Of a stretch of DNA of 64,000 nucleotides, positions 45,985 to 58,263 are shown in pieces; position 1 is the first letter of the stretch; each line of letters begins with the position of its first letter. This DNA is from Metridium senile. Taxonomy: Eukaryota > Cnidaria > Anthozoa > Actiniaria > Metridiidae. The notes below the pieces were generated by a model. That model was not told the DNA's origin, did no database searches, and was given only the letters and a program-made list of their open reading frames with translations. Position numbers and translations under genes: made by a program. The stretch is taken from contig OX459100.1 of the NCBI GenBank assembly GCA_949775045.1, positions 7,353,462 to 7,417,461 of the forward strand, written 5' to 3'.

Positions 45985-46290
45985 TAATACACTAATACAT
46001 AAATGAATGAATGGATGAACAAATGAATGAATGGATTGATAAATAAATGAAAATTTTAATTGGTGAACAAAAAAATGAATGCATGGAAAAAATGAAGGGA
46101 TGGATGAATGAATCAATGAATGAATAGATGGGTGAATAAATGTATGGATGCATGGTTAAGTGAATGAATAATTGAATGAATGTATAAATAAATGTATGGA
46201 TGAATGAGTGAGTGAATGGATTGATGAATAAATTAATGGTTGGCAGAATGGATCAGTGAATAATTAGATGGATGGATGGATAAATTAATA
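45985..46290. repeat. tetranucleotide repeats, M20 copy 2 intron 1
   Basis: TGAATGAATGGATGAA-type repeats homologous to 32600-32930, with small length differences. Confidence 0.8.
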
Positions 46291-47025
46291 GATTTGAATC
46301 TATTGTTGGGTAAATCATTGAATCTATAAAACTGAAGTAATCAAGGCCAGCTAACACACCATATAAAAAAGTTCAAAACTAAACGTTTTTATTAAATATG
46401 ATCTTATATATATTGATTGCCCTTTCAGTTGTTACTGAAATCTTAAACTGTGAAATGAACGTCTGAAAATGATAATTAAGCTTTGATGAGTGCAAAATCC
46501 AATTAGTTTTCGACAACGATTGTTAAACGATAAATGATGATCATGCAAATAATTATTATATTATGCAAGATACAAACAAAACCGAATGTACTCTTATTAT
46601 TTTACAGACGTACACAAGTGATCGAGTTGCGATTGATGAAATACACGTTGACATTTTCCAGTTGCTTTGTTAAAACTAATATTATTACTGCACTTACCTA
46701 ATCCTGCAGCTACTCCTGATTCAGCGATCAGATTATGTCCACAGGCATGACCAACTTCTGGCAGTGCATCGTATTCAGAAATCACTCCAATACACGGACC
46801 ATCGTCGCCTCCACTACTCGCTCGAAATGCTGTCTCCAGTGTGCAATTCTTGGTCACCTGAAAGTTTTGAGCTTCCAGAAAATCTGTTAGCACTTGATGG
46901 GCTAGTTTCTCCTCGAATAGTAGCTCTGGTTTCTCCCATATCTTTCTGTTGATCTCTTTGAGTTGATCAGCGTGTTTATCTATAGTTTCACAGGCTATTT
47001 TCTTAAGTTGTGTGACGTCCGCCAT

Positions 47026-47230
47026 CTTTCCTTCCTTCTCAGGTGATCACAACGTAACACAGGAACCCCACTTGTTCTGTCACGCAACTTCTTGTGACAA
47101 TAAACATTAACAAATTTAAATAAGAAATGGGATTGTGGTAAAGAAAAAGGATCATTATTAAACACAGCTACAAAGAACAACTCTTTAGACAGTTATACTC
47201 CCCACACAACCCACTCCAAAAAAAACCCTC
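47026..47230 (-). promoter_or_regulatory. conserved upstream region of M20 copy 2
   Basis: Retains the words shared with copies 1 and 3 (GTCACGCAACTTCT..GTGAC; TAAGAAATGGGATTGTGG), so the disrupted gene probably still has its promoter. Confidence 0.45.
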
Positions 47231-47604
47231 TCCCCCCCTAAAAAAAACAACAACAATAAAATGATCAAACAAAACAACTTAATTTATACATTACTAATTT
47301 TTATTAAGAAAAATATTTTGGGAATATATTTAAAACTATAATAATAGATAATAATATTCAAAATTCTTAATGCTTATTTTGTTACATAAAATGTATATAA
47401 CAATGAAATATATGATGATGATAAATAGTGGTGATGATTATATTAAATATGATGATAATGTTGATTATATTACTTTGAAAATAACAAGTGATAGATACTT
47501 CACACTTCCATACTTCTCATAGGATGAAGAAGAGGTCATCCCTGATCTGTGATTCACCTGTGATCCGTTATAAGTACCCCCTCTTCCCAAGACTGCCAAA
47601 TAGT

Positions 47605-47832
47605 CCCTACTTTTACGTGTAAACCCCGGGGAAACCAGTTGAAGTTCAATCAGACGAAATTCTAGCTGCGAGAGGATTAGGAGATGACTAACCGACGAGC
47701 AGGGAGTGAGGCGAGTGCATCTCTCCCCACTCGCTATAATCCTCTCCTCATTCTCTCTCAACCAGAATTTTGTTTGATCGAACTTAAACTCGCTTCCTCT
47801 GGGTTTTCGCATAAAAGTAGGGACTGTTTTGA
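47605..47832. mobile_element. MITE between M20 copies 2 and 3
   Basis: The ends AGTCCCTACTTTTACG and complement enclose inner inverted pairs (TTGAAGTTCAATCAG.., GCGAGAGGATTAGGAG..). The related 33950-34150 copy lacks a clear left end. Confidence 0.7.
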
Positions 47833-48003
47833 AGTCTACCTCTTACCCCTCTTCTCAATTTCCGTTGAATTGCTACTGTGCATGCATTTTATCAAACTCA
47901 TCCTTCACTTCACTCTTCACTGCATCAATATAACACTGGTGACTACTATACTACTGTTCATTTAAGTATTTTGTATCAACCATAAAAATACTGGAATAAA
48001 ATT

Positions 48004-51000
48004 TCATGCCTTGACAGCTGGTTTGTGGTGCATTTTATTAAACTCATCCTTCACTTGTTTCCTTAGTTCTTCACTACAATATAGATCAATAGCTGTCATA
48101 GCCATTGCTTTAGATGCTAACAAAGTCTTGACATGAGCAATGTCAGTCCCTGCAGCTGCAGTGAATTCATATGAATGATTGACAGCCATGCTATCTATGC
48201 TATAAAGAGGGTGAATGGACGGCATGACATGTGATATGTTTCCCATGTCTGTAGAGCCCAAGACTTTCTGCTTCTGTTCTTCCAGAGGAGGAAACTGGAC
48301 ACCCAGGCTTTCGGCATTGGTTTGGTACAAACTGGCCATTGTAGGGTTGGATGCCATGTTTGAGTAGTAGATGGAGTCAAATGATAGATCAACTGTACAA
48401 CCTTATTGATAAGAAAACAAGACATTAGTTTATGAATAGACAATGAGTCCACAACCCACAATCAGGGGAAGGTGGATAATAAGTTGATGACAATGATTAT
48501 GTTAATAATGATGATGGTAATGAAACTCAAGACATTGTTATATAATTCCTAGGTTTTGCGCTATAATTACTATTCCTTTCTTTATATTCCATATTGATAA
48601 TTGAATCATTATCAATGATGATTATGATGAGGGTAATAATGATGATGATGATGACAATTATAAGAATGAAAATGGTGATGATAATGAGGATAATGATTTG
48701 ATTATTAATTTAATTTTGATTATTAATTTAATTTTATTAATTATTTAATTAATTTAAATATTAATTATAATGATGGTAGTGCAGGCGGTGTCAGACACTT
48801 TCCACGTATACCAGAACATCCAATGAGAAGGCTCGATTTTTGCAAACTAAATTTTCCAAGTGTGTCATTTATTTTGCTCATTAAAACTTTACTTTGGACA
48901 TCTATACAAAACTGTTCTATGCAAATGTGAAGGTGGATACATGAATTTTGCCTGGATAGATTCTTAAGTGCATATAAAGTTCACAAATTTCATGAATATT
49001 GCTGGCGCCATATCAAAGGCCGTGACACACCATGCATCACAAGTCATACCCAAACATAATTTGATTACTGCGTACCTTGAAGTATTCTAAATTTATATTT
49101 GCCTGTGTAAATTAAACATACTTTTCTCATTATATATGAGTTTTTAACTGTACAGTCAGGGGCGGATCCAGGATTTTTTTCAGGGGGGGGGGGGTACACC
49201 ATTAGGAATGATGTAATATATAAATAACTAGCCTGCGTAGCAGTCCCTCCGTCCGAGGGGGCTTGGGGAGAGAAGAGAAGGAGGGCCTGCAGACAAGACC
49301 TGGTTTTTTGATTATTCTGTGGCCATCCAGTGGCCGCAGAATTTTCATTGGTTGATACCATGCATGTCAATCATCAGTCATCAGGTTAAAAATAGAAATT
49401 CTGTGGGAATATTCGTCTTCACAGACGTTATTGATAACAGAATGAAATCAAATTATATGTTTTAAAAGTTATTTCATGTTGAATTATAAATGCAATCTGT
49501 TCAATTATACATTTAATTGTATATATCATAGCTTGATCGATCCACTGGTAGGAATTTTTTTTCATAGACATGAAAGATTAGAAAGGATTTTGATGAGAAT
49601 ATAGCGAGCCAGTTGAAGCAAGTTGAAGTAAAATCACAGTCGTTATTTACGGGTCAATGATTACACATTTCAAGTCAAGAATTATTATTACAGATCAAAA
49701 ACTGCGCTACTCTGTGGATCCAACAACCCTATAGATTTTCCAGAAGGCCTGGTTATGTGTACAGGGAATATTGTGTCGAAAATATTGAAGAAGACCTTAA
49801 CAGCGCGATGCGCAAAAGTGTGACCACTAATATATTTGCATACTTCTATGCACAGACTTAATGCTGCGAAACAAGTTTTTACACGCCTTATTCGGTAAAA
49901 TTAGACAACTTCACATCAAATGTGTGTGTTTAAAGTACATTAAATGTGGTCATACTTTTGCGAGTCGCGCTGTGATATCCATTGAATCACATAGATGTTT
50001 ACACTTTGAAATCCAGATATGCTAATGATCAAGTAAAATTTTTATTTGGTACCGTTGTGCTTTGCGGGGTGTGTCCAACACCTCCTGATGGTAGTGATAA
50101 ATTATAGTATACTCTGATATTTAAGTATTTATTGACTAACCTGCTGTCTTTGCTGCTCCTTCAAAACAGCCAATAAGCTTTCCCTTTAGATGGTCCATTT
50201 CATCATCGGATAGAGCTCTATAAGTATACTCTAATATTGCCCTATCAGGGATGATGTTAGGTTTGACACCTCCATCTTTAAACACTCCATGTACCCTCCA
50301 TGTCGGCTTCATCTGTTGCCGTAACATACTGATACTGTTGTATGCAGAAACAGCAGCATCAAGAGCATTAATGCCCTCCCAGGGAAATGCCGCAGCATGC
50401 GATGATTCTCCCTTGAAGGTTGCAACCACAGTTTGTTCAGCGAACACTATTGGAAGAGTGGAGTCATAGGGTGTTGGATGGACCATCATGCAGTAATCAA
50501 TATCTTTGAAGCATCCTTTGTCATTCATTAGCACCTTGCCCCCACCCTCTTCCTCTGCTGGAGTACCCAAGATTACTACTTTACCAAGCTTGTTTCCAGT
50601 GGATTCTAGGGCTGCTTTGATTCCTGTTTGAAACACAGTAAAATAATATATGAATTATACACTCTAATAATACATAAATGAATGAATGGGTGGGTGAAAT
50701 GAATGCATGAACAAATGAATGAATGGATTGTTAAATAAATGAAAATATTGATTGGTGAACAAAAAAAATGAATGTATTGATAAATGAAGGGGTGGATGGA
50801 TGAATGAATGAATGAATGGATTGATGAGTAAAAAAAATAAAATGATGAATAAGTGGATCAGATAAATTAATGGATGGATAAATAGATTTGAATCTATTGT
50901 TGGGTACATCAATGTAAAAAACTGGAGTAAGAAAAGTCAGCTAACACACCATATAAATAAAGGTCACATGAAAAGTTTAGAATATGATCATGGATAATAT

Positions 51001-54000
51001 AATAACTATGATATGATCTATATAAATTGCCTTTGTTTAATACTGAAATCTTGCTATTGTGAAATTGTTAGTAATATTTCTTCTGATATTTACTGCCAAA
51101 TATCAAGCTATGGCTGGTGTTGTGCCATGCATCATGACAGCCGGAAGTGACTTCAAAAGGCTGGATCAAGGGGGCAGAAGGGCAATCGATGTCAATTTGT
51201 GTCAGGCTCTCCCGTTCTCCCTCTCCGAGAACTTGACACACAGGCTATGCATGGCTATGCCATGGCTATGCCATGCATCATGACAGCTGGAAGTGACTTC
51301 AAAAGGCTGGATTGAGGGGGCAGAAGGGCAATCTATATTGATTTGTGTCAGGCTCTCCCTTTCTCCCTCTCCGAGAACTTCACACACAGGCTACTGTGAA
51401 ATGAACAGGGGGAGGGAGGGGGTTGGTGGGTTTGGGGCTGACATTTAAGGGGAGGGTCATAAGAGCTGGTAAGTTCAGGGAGGGGCAAAGATTTTTTTGG
51501 CTTTGGTTTGGGGATGGACAAGAATTTTTGGGATGATGTTTTAGAAATTTTACCGGCCCCTCCCCATAGGAAAATAAATGGTCCCTGATGAGGCTGTGGA
51601 AAATGCAATTAGCTTTTGACAACAGTTATTATATTGAGCAATGTACAAACAAAACCGAATGCACTCTTGTTAGGTTGCGTTCATTTTGTATGCTACAGGG
51701 GAGGAGGGGGGCAGAGGATTTGTTTTTATCCAGCTCATTTAAAAAAAAATATATAATTACTCGGCTTCCCTAAGGGGGCCTGAATCTAAGTTTACCTTTT
51801 TGCCTATCTATCTATGTATCTATGTATGTATCATGTCGCGTTTTGGAAGGCACAGGCAGCCCAAAAAGACAAAAGGTGGGGAAAACTTGGTAGCTCATCT
51901 TTTCGATTGTTTTGATCGCTCGCTCTGACTCCGAAAGTTAATCTATTTTTTGAACATTTAGGCTTTTTAACCATCACATTAAATCATTATTTCAACAATG
52001 AAAGCTATTGGAAGTTTATAGTATTTTTTTTGGACGGCATACACTGGCATGATCTGGTCAAATTGTTATGGTCAAATTAGCCGCTTTGATTGTGTTCGCA
52101 TCGTTGCCAACTTTATCATATTTTGTTATCTTAACCAATGGAAAGACAAATCTGATAAATAGATCAAAAATTCAACAATTTCAATTTGGTCAAAAATTGG
52201 ACATTTTGGCTGTAGGCAGGGTCAGAGAAAAATGTCAATTTTGGCCATTTTTTAACTTTTTTCAAAAAAACCCCAAAACTACCCGAGTGATGTCTATATG
52301 TTATCTGATCAATCCTGCAATGATTACCAATCAAAATAGATGAAAAATTCAACAATTTCAATTTGGTGAAAAAATTGAAATTTTCGATGCTAGCGGGTAG
52401 GCGAAAAATTCTCAATTTTGCTCAATTTTCAATATTTTTCAAAACATCCCTAAAACTATCTGATTGATGTCTATATGTTATCTGATCAATCCTAGAATGA
52501 TTACCAATCAAAATAGATGAAAAATTCAACAATTTCAATTTGGTGAAAAAATTGAAATTTTCGATGCTCAATTTTCAATATTTTTCAAAACATCCCTAAA
52601 ACTATCTGATTGATGTCTATATGTTATCTGATCAATCCTAGAATGATTACCAATCAAAATAGATGAAAAATTCAACAATTTCAATTTGGTGAAAAAATTG
52701 AAATTTTCGATGCTAGGGGGTAGAGGAAAAATTCTTAATTTTGCTCAATTTTCAATATTTTTCAAAACATCCCTAAAACTATCTGATTGATGTCTATATG
52801 TTATCTGATCAATCCTAGAATGATTACCAATCAAAATAGATGAAAAATTCAACAATTTCAATTTGGTGAAAAAATTGAAATTTTCGATGCTCAATTTTCA
52901 ATATTTTTCAAAACATCCCTAAAACTATCTGATTGATGTCTATATGTTATCTGATCAATCCTAGAATGATTACCAATCAAAATAGATGAAAAATTCAACA
53001 ATTTCAATTTGGTGAAAAAATTGAAATTTTCGATGCTAGGGGGTAGAGGAAAAATTCTTAATTTTGCTCAATTTTCAATATTTTTCAAAACATCCCTAAA
53101 ACTATCTGATTGATGTCTATATGTTATCTGATCAATCCTAGAATGATTACCAATCAAAATAGATGAAAAATTCAACAATTTCAATTTGGTGAAAAAATTG
53201 AAATTTTCGATGCTAGCGGGTAGGCGAAAAATTCTCAATTTTCAATATTTTTCTAAACATCCCTAAAACTATCTGATTGATGTCTATATGTTATCTGATC
53301 AATCCTAGAATGATTACCAATCAAAATAGATGAAAAATTCAACAATTTCAATTTGGTGAAAAAATTGAAATTTTCGATGCTAGCGGGTAGGCGAAAAATT
53401 CTCAATTTTCAATATTTTTCTAAACATCCCTAAAACTATCTGATTGATGTCTATATGTTATCTGATCAATCCTAGAATGATTACCAATCAAAATAGATGA
53501 AAAATTCAACAATTTCAATTTGGTGAAAAAATTGAAATTTTCGATGCTAGGGGGTAGAGGAAAAATTCTCAATTTTGCTCAATTTTCAATATTTTTCAAA
53601 ACATGCCTAAAACTATCTGATTGATGTCTATATGTTATCTGATCAATCCTAGAATGATTACCAATCAAAATAGATGAAAAATTCAACAATTTCAATTTGG
53701 TGAAAAAATTGAAATTTTCGATGCTAGCGGGTAGGCGAAAAATTCTCAATTTTCAATATTTTTCAAAACATGCCTAAAACTATCTGATTGATGTCTATAT
53801 GTTATCTGATCAATCCTAGAATGATTACCAATCAAAATAGATGAAAAATTCAACAATTTCAATTTGGTGAAAAAATTGAAATTTTCGATGCTAGCGGGTA
53901 GGCGAAAAATTCTCAATTTTCAATATTTTTCTAAACATCCCTAAAACTATCTGATTGATGTCTATATGTTATCTGATCAATCCTAGAATGATTACCAATC

Positions 54001-57000
54001 AAAATAGATGAAAAATTCAACAATTTCAATTTGGTGAAAAAATTGAAATTTTCGATGCTAGCGGGTAGGCGAAAAATTCTCAATTTTCAATATTTTTCTA
54101 AACATCCCTAAAACTATCTGATTGATGTCTATATGTTATCTGATCAATCCTAGAATGATTACCAATCAAAATAGATGAAAAATTCAACAATTTCAATTTG
54201 GTGAAAAAATTGAAATTTTCGATGCTAGCGGGTAGGCGAAAAATTCTCAATTTTCAATATTTTTCAAAACATGCCTAAAACTATCTGATTGATGTCTATA
54301 TGTTATCTGATCAATCCTAGAATGATTACCAATCAAAATAGATGAAAAATTCAACAATTTCAATTTGGTGAAAAAATTGAAATTTTCGATGCTAGCGGGT
54401 AGGCGAAAAATTCTCAATTTTCAATATTTTTCTAAACATCCCTAAAACTATCTGATTGATGTCTATATGTTATCTGATCAATCCTAGAATGATTACCAAT
54501 CAAAATAGATGAAAAATTCAACAATTTCAATTTGGTGAAAAAATTGAAATTTTCGATGCTAGCGGGTAGGCGAAAAATTCTCAATTTTCAATATTTTTCT
54601 AAACATCCCTAAAACTATCTGATTGATGTCTATATGTTATCTCATCAATCCTAGAATGATTACCAATCAAAATAGATGAAAAATTCAACAATTTCAATTT
54701 GGTGAAAAAATTGAAATTTTCGATGCTAGGGGGTAGAGGAAAAATTCTCAATTTTGCTCAATTTTCAATATTTTTCAAAACATCCCTAAAACTATCTGAT
54801 TGATGTCTATATGTTATCTGATCAATCCTAGAATGATTACCAATCAAAATAGATGAAAAATTCAACAATTTCAATTTGGTGAAAAAATTGAAATTTTCGA
54901 TGCTAGGGGGTAGAGGAAAAATTCTTAATTTTGCTCAATTTTCAATATTTTTCAAAACATGCCTAAAACTATCTGATTGATGTCTATATGTTATCTGATC
55001 AATCCTAGAATGATTACCAATCAAAATAGATGAAAAATTCAACAATTTCAATTTGGTGAAAAAATTGAAATTTTCGATGCTAGCGGGTAGGCGAAAAATT
55101 CTCAATTTTCAATATTTTTCTAAACATCCCTAAAACTATCTGATTGATGTCTATATGTTATCTCATCAATCCTAGAATGATTACCAATCAAAATAGATGA
55201 AAAATTCAACAATTTCAATTTGGTGAAAAAATTGAAATTTTCGATGCTAGGGGGTAGAGGAAAAATTCTCAATTTTGCTCAATTTTCAATATTTTTCAAA
55301 ACATGCCTAACACTATCTGATTGATGTCTATATGTTATCTGATCAATCCTAGAATGATTACCAATCAAAATAGATGAAAAATTCAACAATTTCAATTTGG
55401 TGAAAAAATTGAAATTTTCGATGCTAGCGGGTAGGCGAAAAATTCTCAATTTTCAATATTTTTCTAAACATCCCTAAAACTATCTGATTGATGTCTATAT
55501 GTTATCTGATCAATCCTAGAATGATTACCAATCAAAATAGATGAAAAATTCAACAATTTCAATTTGGTGAAAAAATTGAAATTTTCGATGCTAGCGGGTA
55601 GGCGAAAAATTCTCAATTTTCAATATTTTTCAAAACATGCCTAAAACTATCTGATTGATGTCTATATGTTATCTGATCAATCCTAGAATGATTACCAATC
55701 AAAATAGATGAAAAATTCAACAATTTCAATTTGGTGAAAAAATTGAAATTTTCGATGCTAGCGGGTAGGCGAAAAATTCTCAATTTTCAATATTTTTCTA
55801 AACATCCCTAAAACTATCTGATTGATGTCTATATGTTATCTGATCAATCCTAGAATGATTACCAATCAAAATAGATGAAAAATTCAACAATTTCAATTTG
55901 GTGAAAAAATTGAAATTTTCGATGCTAGCGGGTAGGCGAAAAATTCTCAATTTTCAATATTTTTCTAAACATCCCTAAAACTATCTGATTGATGTCTATA
56001 TGTTATCTGATCAATCCTAGAATGATTACCAATCAAAATAGATGAAAAATTCAACAATTTCAATTTGGTGAAAAAATTGAAATTTTCGATGCTCAATTTT
56101 CAATATTTTTCAAAACATCCCTAAAACTATCTGATTGATGTCTATATGTTATCTGATCAATCCTAGAATGATTACCAATCAAAATAGATGAAAAATTCAA
56201 CAATTTCAATTTGGTGAAAAAATTGAAATTTTCGATGCTAGGGGGTAGAGGAAAAATTCTCAATTTTGCTCAATTTTCAATATTTTTCAAAACATCCCTA
56301 AAACTATCTGATTTATGTCTACTATATGTTATCTGATCAATCCTGCAATGATTACCAATCAAAATAGATCAAAAATTCAAAAATTTCAATTTGGTAAAAA
56401 ATTCTCAGAATTGTCAGAATTCATTCCTAGAATGATTACCAATCAAAATAGATCAACAATTTAACAATTAAAATTGGTCAAAAATTTTAAATTTTTGCTG
56501 TACGCGGGGTAGGAAAAAAAATAAACTGATTATAGAAATATAACATCCAAAAATTAAAAATACTAACAAATGCATCTATTAAGCTAATCAAGAAGTAATG
56601 TAAAAAAACTATTGAAAAAATTTATTATTATTATGATCATTATAATATTTGCAAATAAGTTTATAATTTCTCATTAAAATAAACTGAAATTAAAAATGGT
56701 CCGTCCCTAAAAATGAAGCAGTGAGTTCCAATACACTAAGTGTTCATAATACATCTTATTTCTAATATATTCGCTTAAGGAGATTCCGTAGTAATAGATT
56801 TTGACATAACTTTTTATTGAAACTTTGTACAGTTATACTTTAAGACATGGGCATTTCAAAAATAAAATAAAAAAGGGGGGTCACCGTGTTGGTTTTGGCA
56901 CTAGATCACGTCAAAGTTACTCATTTCGACGGCGCGCGGGAGTAATATTTCGATGTATAAAATGAGAATAAAAGGCGATTAAATGGTACTCTTTTTTGAT

Positions 57001-57867
57001 ATTAGGATTGAAATATCAGGTTTTATTTCATCTTAGCACCCCAAATCTTCATTCACACACAAAACTTGGATAGAAAAGTGAACCTGTTAAAAGATAATAG
57101 CGATAAAGCAATACTCGAAGTTACTCGAGCGTATCGTTCGCGAACACCTGGGTAGCACAATATTACCACAATTCTTGAAATATCTCGAAATCTGGACATA
57201 GATTTTTATTCAAACTCAGATATGTATTTGAAAACGTGGATATCTTTAATTCAATAAAATAAAAAAGATAGGTCACCGTATTCGTTTTGGCGCTATGGCA
57301 CTTTGAATGTACGAATTGTGATCTTTTAGTAATACCGACATAGCGCGCGCAAGGTGCGCGAGCTGTAGCGCGCGCTCTCGCTGGTCAAAATTGTGCGCAG
57401 TAGAGCGTGCGCAATGCAAAACTACGGAATCTCCTTAAGGGATGTGGGTTAAAAAAAGTAACAAAAAAACTCAAAGTGTTGATGGTTCGAGTATCCTCAC
57501 GGTTAAAGACTGTTAAGACTTATTATTACGTCACCTTACCTAATCCTGCAGCTACACCTGCTTCAGCGATCAAATTATGTCCACAGGCATGACCAACTTC
57601 TGGCAGTGCATCGTATTCAGAAATCACTCCAATACACGGACCATCGTTACCTCCACTACTCGCTCGAAATGCTGTCTCCAGTGTGCAATTCTTGGTCACC
57701 TGGAAGTTTTGAGCTTCCAGAAAATCTGTTAGGAGTTGATGGGCTAGTTTCTCCTCAAAAGATAACTCTGGTTTCTCCCATATCTTTCTGTTGATCTCTT
57801 TGAGCTGATCAGCGTGTTTATCTATAGTTTCACAGGCTATTTTCTTAAGTTGTGTGATGTCCGCCAT
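48004..57867 (-). CDS. PM20D2: M20 dipeptidase, PM20D2-like, tandem copy 3 (intact exons, expanded intron 1)
   Basis: Exons (minus): 57540-57867, 50141-50623 and 48004-48401, with the same lengths (328/483/398 bp), phases and GT-AG borders as copy 1, coding 402 aa. The catalytic pair is intact (GTPAEEEGGGK), as are HACGHN, MMVHP and PSIHP. It differs from copies 1 and 2 around residues 163-175 (YDSTLPIVFAEQTVVA) and in exon 1 (LSFEEKLAHQLL), making it the most diverged copy. Intron 1 is about 6.9 kb against about 1.2 kb in copy 1. The growth is a 25-unit satellite, a nested MITE/TTAA element and a 130-bp duplication. Splicing across this intron is predicted, not shown. Function as for copy 1. 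Confidence 0.88.
48480..48780. repeat. ATG/AT-rich low-complexity tract, M20 copy 3 intron 2
   Basis: Homologous in position to the repeats at 30890 and 43145, extended by TTAATTTAATTTTATTAATT-type DNA. Confidence 0.7.
48781..49800. other. intron 2 of M20 copy 3, unique part
   Basis: Contains a CAGGGGCGGATCCAGGATTT motif followed by a G run at about 49155-49193, typical of the end of a widespread invertebrate DNA transposon. The other end was not found. No coding region. Confidence 0.5.
49801..49972. mobile_element. MITE, GCGCAAAAGTATGACCAC family
   Basis: The ends CAGCGCGATGCGCAAAAGTG and complementary CATACTTTTGCGAGTCGCGC bound 172 bp, and the middle CCTTATTCGGTAAAATTAGA matches the family core. 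It lies in M20 copy 3 intron 2 and is absent from copies 1 and 2. Confidence 0.78.
50668..50905. repeat. tetranucleotide repeats, M20 copy 3 intron 1
   Basis: TGAATGAATGGATTG-type repeats homologous to the other two copies' intron 1 tracts. Confidence 0.8.
51118..51392. repeat. direct duplication of about 130 bp
   Basis: Two copies both contain CATCATGACAGC(C/T)GGAAG, TTCAAAAGGCTGGAT and TCTCCCTCTCCGAGAACTT, separated by a short CATGGCTATGC repeat. Neither carries a recognisable gene. Confidence 0.85.
51400..52129. other. intron 1 of copy 3: G-rich and unique DNA
   Basis: A G-rich stretch (51400-51500, GGGGGAGGGAGGGGGTTGG) and a second near 51700 (CAGGGGAGGAGGGGGGCAG). The remainder leads into the satellite. 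Nothing coding is seen. Confidence 0.5.
52130..56515. repeat. satellite array, 25 units in three length classes
   Basis: Consecutive occurrences of GATTGATGTCTATATG are spaced 144-147, 166-168 or 176-179 bp. The classes differ only after CGATGCT: the long class has AGGGGGTAGAGG plus a repeated TTTTGCTCAATTTTC, the middle class has AGCGGGTAGGCG, and the short class lacks this segment. Units are nearly identical in the centre and degenerate at both ends, as expected from unequal exchange. Each unit holds a hairpin AATTTCAATT...AATTGAAATT. The array fills most of intron 1 of M20 copy 3. Confidence 0.93.
56516..56714. other. AT-rich junction after the satellite
   Basis: Low-complexity AT-rich DNA with no recognisable feature. 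Confidence 0.4.
56715..57506. mobile_element. CAGTGAGGAC-family MITE fragment split by a TTAA element
   Basis: The left part (GAAGCAGTGAGTTCCAATAC, ACTAAGTGTTCATAATA) and the right end (CTCAAAGTGTTGATGG, GAGTATCCTCACGG) match the inverted intact copy at 6056-6267. The outer left end is missing. The interruption lies at the TTAA of its TTCGCTTAAGGGATGTGGG segment. Confidence 0.7.
56779..57434. mobile_element. 656-bp TTAA-flanked element
   Basis: The ends GGAGATTCCGTAGT and complement are bordered by TTAA at 56775-56778 and 57435-57438. The interior contains a GC-rich palindromic run (GCGCGCAAGGTGCGCGAG) and repeated AATAAAATAAAAAAG words. No transposase. It is nested in the preceding MITE. 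Confidence 0.8.
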
Positions 57868-58080
57868 CTTTGTTCCTTCTCCAGGTGATCACGAATTGCG
57901 CAACACAGGAACCCCACTTATTCTGTCACGCAACTTCTTGTGACAATAAACATTAACAACTTTAAATAAGAAATGGGATTGTGGTAAAGAAAAAGGATCA
58001 TTATTAAACACAGCTACAAAGAACAACTTTTTAGACTTAGACAGTTCTACTCCCTTCCCCTCCCCAAACAACCCACTCAG
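57868..58080 (-). promoter_or_regulatory. conserved upstream region of M20 copy 3
   Basis: Shares the 200-bp upstream block of the other copies (GTCACGCAACTTCTTGTGAC; AAGAAATGGGATTGTGGTAA) immediately before the start codon. Confidence 0.5.
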
Positions 58081-58084
58081 CTGA

Positions 58085-58262
58085 TGACGAGTTTATAATA
58101 CAACACAGGAGCCCCACTTATTCTGTCACGCAACTTCTCGTGACGTACTTAACCTTGTTTTAAAACTTTCGTGACATCACAAACATTAATAACTTTAATT
58201 AAGAAATGGGATTGGGGTAAAGAAAAAGGATCATTCATCATAAAACACGGCTACAAAGAACA
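58085..58262 (-). promoter_or_regulatory. extra copy of the M20 upstream region
   Basis: A second, slightly diverged copy of the upstream block (CCCCACTTATTCTGTCACGC; ATTAAGAAATGGGATTGGGG) lies next to the copy 3 block. It joins directly, at ACAAAGAACAAA, to a piece of exon 1 rather than to a start codon. Confidence 0.6.
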
Positions 58263-58263
58263 A

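Larger units (their letters stand above)
34307..47025 (-). pseudogene. M20 dipeptidase, PM20D2-like, tandem copy 2, exon 3 split by a MULE
   Basis: Exon 1 is 46698-47025 (328 bp) and exon 2 is 45471-45953 (483 bp). Exon 3 is in two parts, 43016-43069 and 34307-34650, separated by an 8,356-bp transposon plus one copy of its target duplication. The two parts sum to 398 bp, exactly the exon 3 length of copies 1 and 3, and no other stop or frameshift is seen, so the frame was open when the transposon arrived. Independently, exon 2 reads GTPAQEGGGGK where copies 1 and 3 have PAEE: the predicted catalytic base (residue 133) is Gln (codon 45883-45885). Intron 2 also carries a 1.58-kb TTAA element. 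Without splicing around the insertion the product would lose its C-terminal ~115 residues. Confidence 0.9.

Noticed and set aside
52130..56515. CRISPR-like regular repeat array
   Set aside because: Units are contiguous near-identical ~145-178-bp satellites without unique spacers, in a eukaryotic intron.
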